Shown here piece after piece: positions 4,326-6,385 of a stretch of 6,385 nucleotides of DNA. The DNA comes from an uncultured Thermoleophilia bacterium (GTDB lineage: Bacteria; Actinomycetota; Thermoleophilia; UBA2241): the NCBI GenBank assembly GCA_903921965.1, contig CAIXSE010000515.1, positions 1-6,385 of the forward strand. Direction: 5' to 3'. The notes beneath the pieces were generated by a model, which saw only the letters and a program-made list of their open reading frames with translations, did not search any database and was not told the origin of the DNA. The position numbers were made by a program, and so were the translations under genes. Each line of letters starts with the position of its first letter. Position 1 is the first letter of the stretch.

Positions 4326-6032
4326 ATGAGTGAAGAGAAGCACGGCACCGACAGCAGCATCGACTACATGGTCGAGCAGGTGCGCAGCGGCAAGATGACG
4401 CGGCGGCAGCTCATCGCGGGCGCCACCGCGCTGGGCCTCGGCGCGACCGCCGTAGGCAGTCTGCTCGCCGCCTGCGGCGGCGAGAGCAGCGGCGGTGGCG
4501 GGGGGGCCTCGGCCTCGGCGGCGCCCAGCGGCAGCGCGATGCCCGAGCCGGTCATGGGCGGCACGCTCACCGGCATCATCCCGCCGTCCATCACCGACAT
4601 TGACCCGGTCACCATCTACGACCAGGGGGGCATCGTCCTCATCCAGCAGGTCTGCGAGTACCTCATCGCGCTGGACAACGCCAACGGCCTCAAGCCGAGT
4701 CTGGCGACCGAGTGGTCGGGCAACGAGGACGGCTCCGTGTGGACCTTCAAGCTCCGCGAGGGCGTCACCTTCAACGACGGCAGCCCCCTCGAAGCCGCCG
4801 ACGTCGTCGCGAGCCTGGATCGCGTCACCGATCCCGAGGGCGGCTCCGGCGCCCTCGCCGCTCTCCAGGGCATCCTCTCGCCTGGCGGCACGAAGGCCGT
4901 CGACACCATGACGGTCGAGTGCACGCTCGACAAGCCCTTTGCCGACTTCCCGTACCTGGTCTGCCAGTCGTCGTACAACACGGTCATCCTCAAGCGCGAC
5001 TACGCCGGCGATTTCGCGAAGAACCCGGTCGGCACCGGCCCCTTCATGCTCGAGTCGTACAACGCCAAGCAGAAGGCCGTCATGGTCAAGAACCCCACCT
5101 ACTGGGGCACCGACGCCAAGGGCAACAAGCTCCCCTACCTCGACCAGGTCACCTGGGTCATGGTGCAGGACGAGTCGGCCGCCAACCTGCAGCTGCAGTC
5201 CGGCGCCGTCGACTTCCAGCCGCAGACCGTGTTCCAGGGCTCCCAGGCGCTGTTCGCCGACCCCAACCTGCGCGTCGACATCTACCCCGGCTCCGGCATC
5301 CGCGAGGTCGCCTTCAACCTCGAGAAGGAGCCGTGGAAGAGCGCGCCCAAGGAGCTGCGGCAGGCTGTAGCCTGGTGCCTCGACCGCGACGCCATCAACA
5401 AGGCGCTGTACGACGGCCGCAGCCTCATCGGCTACGACACCTTCTGGGAGCCGACGGTGTTCCCCGGCAGCCCGGACGTGCCCGAGCAGCGCGCCCAGGA
5501 CTACACCAAGGCCAAAGAGCTCCTCACCACCGCCGGCTTCGCCGACGGCATAGAGATCGAGCTCACCGTCGCCAAGTACCTCGAGAACCCGCAGCTCGCG
5601 CAGCTCATCCAGCAGCAGTGCAAGCCGGCCGGCATCACCGTGAAGATCAACCAGATCAGCTACGACGCGTTCTACGCCGGCAGCGAGACCGACACCCCGT
5701 GGCTCAACGCGCCCATGGTCATCGTCGAGTGGGGCAGCCGTCCCACGCCGGGCGTGTTCGCCCAGGCCATGCTCATGCCGGGCGTGCCGTGGAGCTCGTC
5801 GCACTGGGACAACCAGGACTTCGCCAGCACCTTCGACCAGTACATGGCGACCACCGACGAGGCCAAGCGCACCGAGCTGGCCACGCAGCTGTCCACGATC
5901 CAGCAGGACGACACGCCCATCATGGTGCCGTTCTTCATCACCCAGCTGCGCACGCAGAAGAAGGACGTGTACGGCATCCAGGGCCCCGGCAACTTCTACT
6001 GCATCATGTCCGAGGCCTTCAAGGCGCAGTGA
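4326..6032 (+). CDS. ABC transporter family-5 substrate-binding lipoprotein (Tat-exported), paralogue 2
   Basis: This 568-residue family-5 (DppA/OppA-type) solute-binding lipoprotein starts at an ATG with AGGGGGAG seven bases upstream. Its signal has the twin-arginine motif TRRQLI (25-30) after a polar lead, a hydrophobic stretch, and the lipobox LAAC with Cys50. A Ser/Gly/Ala-rich linker follows (51-72). Landmarks shared with paralogue 1 are SITDIDPVTIYDQGG (88-102), FNDGSPLEAADV (149-160), NPVGTGPF (233-240), LRQAVAWCLDRDAIN (344-358), QQCKPAGI (430-437), EWGSRPTPGVF (468-478) and QLSTIQQDDTPI (521-532). Hand alignment of the segment beginning EPVMGG gives 34 of 42 identical residues; most of the rest appears around 60-70% identical. 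The signal sequence, linker and middle region differ most, suggesting an old duplication with possible divergence in ligand or expression. No transporter membrane component is visible in the window. The gene is followed by a strong terminator. Confidence 0.92.
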   Translation: MSEEKHGTDSSIDYMVEQVRSGKMTRRQLIAGATALGLGATAVGSLLAACGGESSGGGGGASASAAPSGSAMPEPVMGGTLTGIIPPSITDIDPVTIYDQGGIVLIQQVCEYLIALDNANGLKPSLATEWSGNEDGSVWTFKLREGVTFNDGSPLEAADVVASLDRVTDPEGGSGALAALQGILSPGGTKAVDTMTVECTLDKPFADFPYLVCQSSYNTVILKRDYAGDFAKNPVGTGPFMLESYNAKQKAVMVKNPTYWGTDAKGNKLPYLDQVTWVMVQDESAANLQLQSGAVDFQPQTVFQGSQALFADPNLRVDIYPGSGIREVAFNLEKEPWKSAPKELRQAVAWCLDRDAINKALYDGRSLIGYDTFWEPTVFPGSPDVPEQRAQDYTKAKELLTTAGFADGIEIELTVAKYLENPQLAQLIQQQCKPAGITVKINQISYDAFYAGSETDTPWLNAPMVIVEWGSRPTPGVFAQAMLMPGVPWSSSHWDNQDFASTFDQYMATTDEAKRTELATQLSTIQQDDTPIMVPFFITQLRTQKKDVYGIQGPGNFYCIMSEAFKAQ

Positions 6033-6059
6033 CCGGCCTGATCTGAAGGAACTTTTCTC

Positions 6060-6098
6060 GCGCGAGGCCCCGGGACGGTACGTCCCGGGGCCTCGCGC
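6060..6098 (+). terminator. 18-bp perfect stem-loop terminator after the second binding-protein gene
   Basis: The arms GCGCGAGGCCCCGGGACG (6060-6077) and 6081-6098 are exact reverse complements around the loop GTA. CTCGTTT follows, giving a short T-run at 6102-6104. It begins 28 bases after the stop codon. It lies between convergent genes, so it may also stop leftward transcripts from the corrinoid gene. Confidence 0.85.
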
Positions 6099-6136
6099 TC
6101 GTTTGCGGCCCGTCCCGAACGACCCGGCCGGACCGG

Positions 6137-6164
6137 CGGCCGGGCCCCGGCGACGGCCCGGCCG
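6137..6164 (-). terminator. Hairpin downstream of the corrinoid-protein gene
   Basis: CGGCCGGGCC (6137-6146) pairs with GGCCCGGCCG (6155-6164) around an 8-base loop. It lies about 70 bases past the leftward stop codon at 6235-6237 and lacks a T-run. It is a plausible terminator for the minus-strand gene, but the surrounding DNA is so GC-rich that other pairings, such as CCCGTCC 6109-6115 with GGACGGG 6164-6170, are also possible. Confidence 0.4.
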
Positions 6165-6169
6165 GACGG

Positions 6170-6201
6170 GAGCGGCTCACCCCCCGAGCGACTCACCCCC
6201 C
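6170..6201. repeat. Two tandem copies of a 16-bp unit
   Basis: GAGCGGCTCACCCCCC (6170-6185) is followed directly by GAGCGACTCACCCCCC (6186-6201), with one difference. It lies in the 3' non-coding DNA of the corrinoid gene. It probably arose by slippage; no function is evident. Confidence 0.7.
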
Positions 6202-6234
6202 GGCCGGCGCGGAGGGGGACAGCGCACCGCGCTC

Positions 6235-6385
6235 TCAGCCCATGAGCTCCTTGCACTTCTCGACGCCGAGCGACGCGTTCGCGCCGTAGGCGTCGGCGCC
6301 CACCTCGGCGGCCCACTCGGCCGAGACCGGGGCGCCGCCGATGATGACCTTGACCTTGTCGCGCAGGCCGGCGTCCTTGAGGGCC
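6235..6385 (-). CDS. Corrinoid (cobalamin-binding) protein of a methyltransferase system, C-terminal part
   Basis: On the minus strand the last 49 codons of a gene run from the window edge to a TGA at 6237-6235. The translation includes KVKVIIGGAPVSAEWAAEV (10-28) and GADAYGANASLGVEKCKEL (29-47). This is the characteristic end of the B12-binding Rossmann domain of MtmC/MtbC/MttC-type corrinoid proteins, with the GGAPV loop and the GADAY...DA-like pattern. Such proteins are usually about 210-220 residues and carry the methyl group on cobalamin between MttB-type enzymes and a second methyltransferase. The DxHxxG motif holding the cobalamin lower-ligand histidine lies upstream, outside the window, and cannot be checked. 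It is on the same strand as the MttB gene at 1-423 but separated from it by the three plus-strand genes. Confidence 0.88.
   Translation of the reverse strand, partial: ALKDAGLRDKVKVIIGGAPVSAEWAAEVGADAYGANASLGVEKCKELMG

Noticed and set aside
4239..5804. 521-residue minus-strand open frame opposite the second binding-protein gene
   Set aside because: It is an antisense shadow of a clearly functional protein. Its Val/Arg/Gly/Leu-rich translation has no recognisable domain and it has no ribosome binding site.
1..6385. CRISPR array, transposase, tRNA or rRNA gene
   Set aside because: No regularly spaced direct repeats, insertion-sequence ends, transposase-like protein or recognisable RNA gene were seen on either strand.

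Overview
The window is high-GC bacterial DNA with strong G/C preference at third codon positions, AGGGGG/AGGAGG-type ribosome binding sites and twin-arginine lipoprotein signals. Together these suggest an actinobacterium, perhaps a deep-branching lineage such as Thermoleophilia. This assignment is an inference from composition and protein style; no rRNA or marker gene is present.

Layout. The left edge (1-423, minus strand) is the N-terminal 141 residues of an MttB-family trimethylamine/quaternary-amine:corrinoid methyltransferase. The right edge (6235-6385, minus strand) is the last 49 residues of a cobalamin-binding corrinoid protein, the usual methyl-accepting partner of MttB. Between them lie three plus-strand genes: a zinc-independent MDR-family oxidoreductase (758-1975) and two paralogous family-5 ABC-transporter substrate-binding lipoproteins (2172-3857 and 4326-6032). 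No permease or ATPase gene is in the window.

Control regions. The 334-bp gap between mttB and the oxidoreductase holds two near-consensus sigma70-type promoters firing in opposite directions (minus: TTGACA-17-TAGATT; plus: TTGACA-16-TATAGT). A perfect 22-bp palindrome sits at the predicted start of the rightward transcript. The 468-bp gap between the two binding-protein genes holds a run of hairpins, including an 18-bp perfect terminator-like stem. After it comes a cluster of palindromes ahead of a plausible promoter for the second binding protein. A second 18-bp perfect stem ends the rightward genes, followed by a smaller hairpin and a 16-bp tandem repeat near the end of the leftward corrinoid gene.

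How the parts may work together (inference). The two lipoproteins would capture a substrate outside the cell. MttB and the corrinoid protein would remove a methyl group from a methylated amine in the cytoplasm. The oxidoreductase may process a product or a co-metabolite. The true substrate cannot be read from the sequence.
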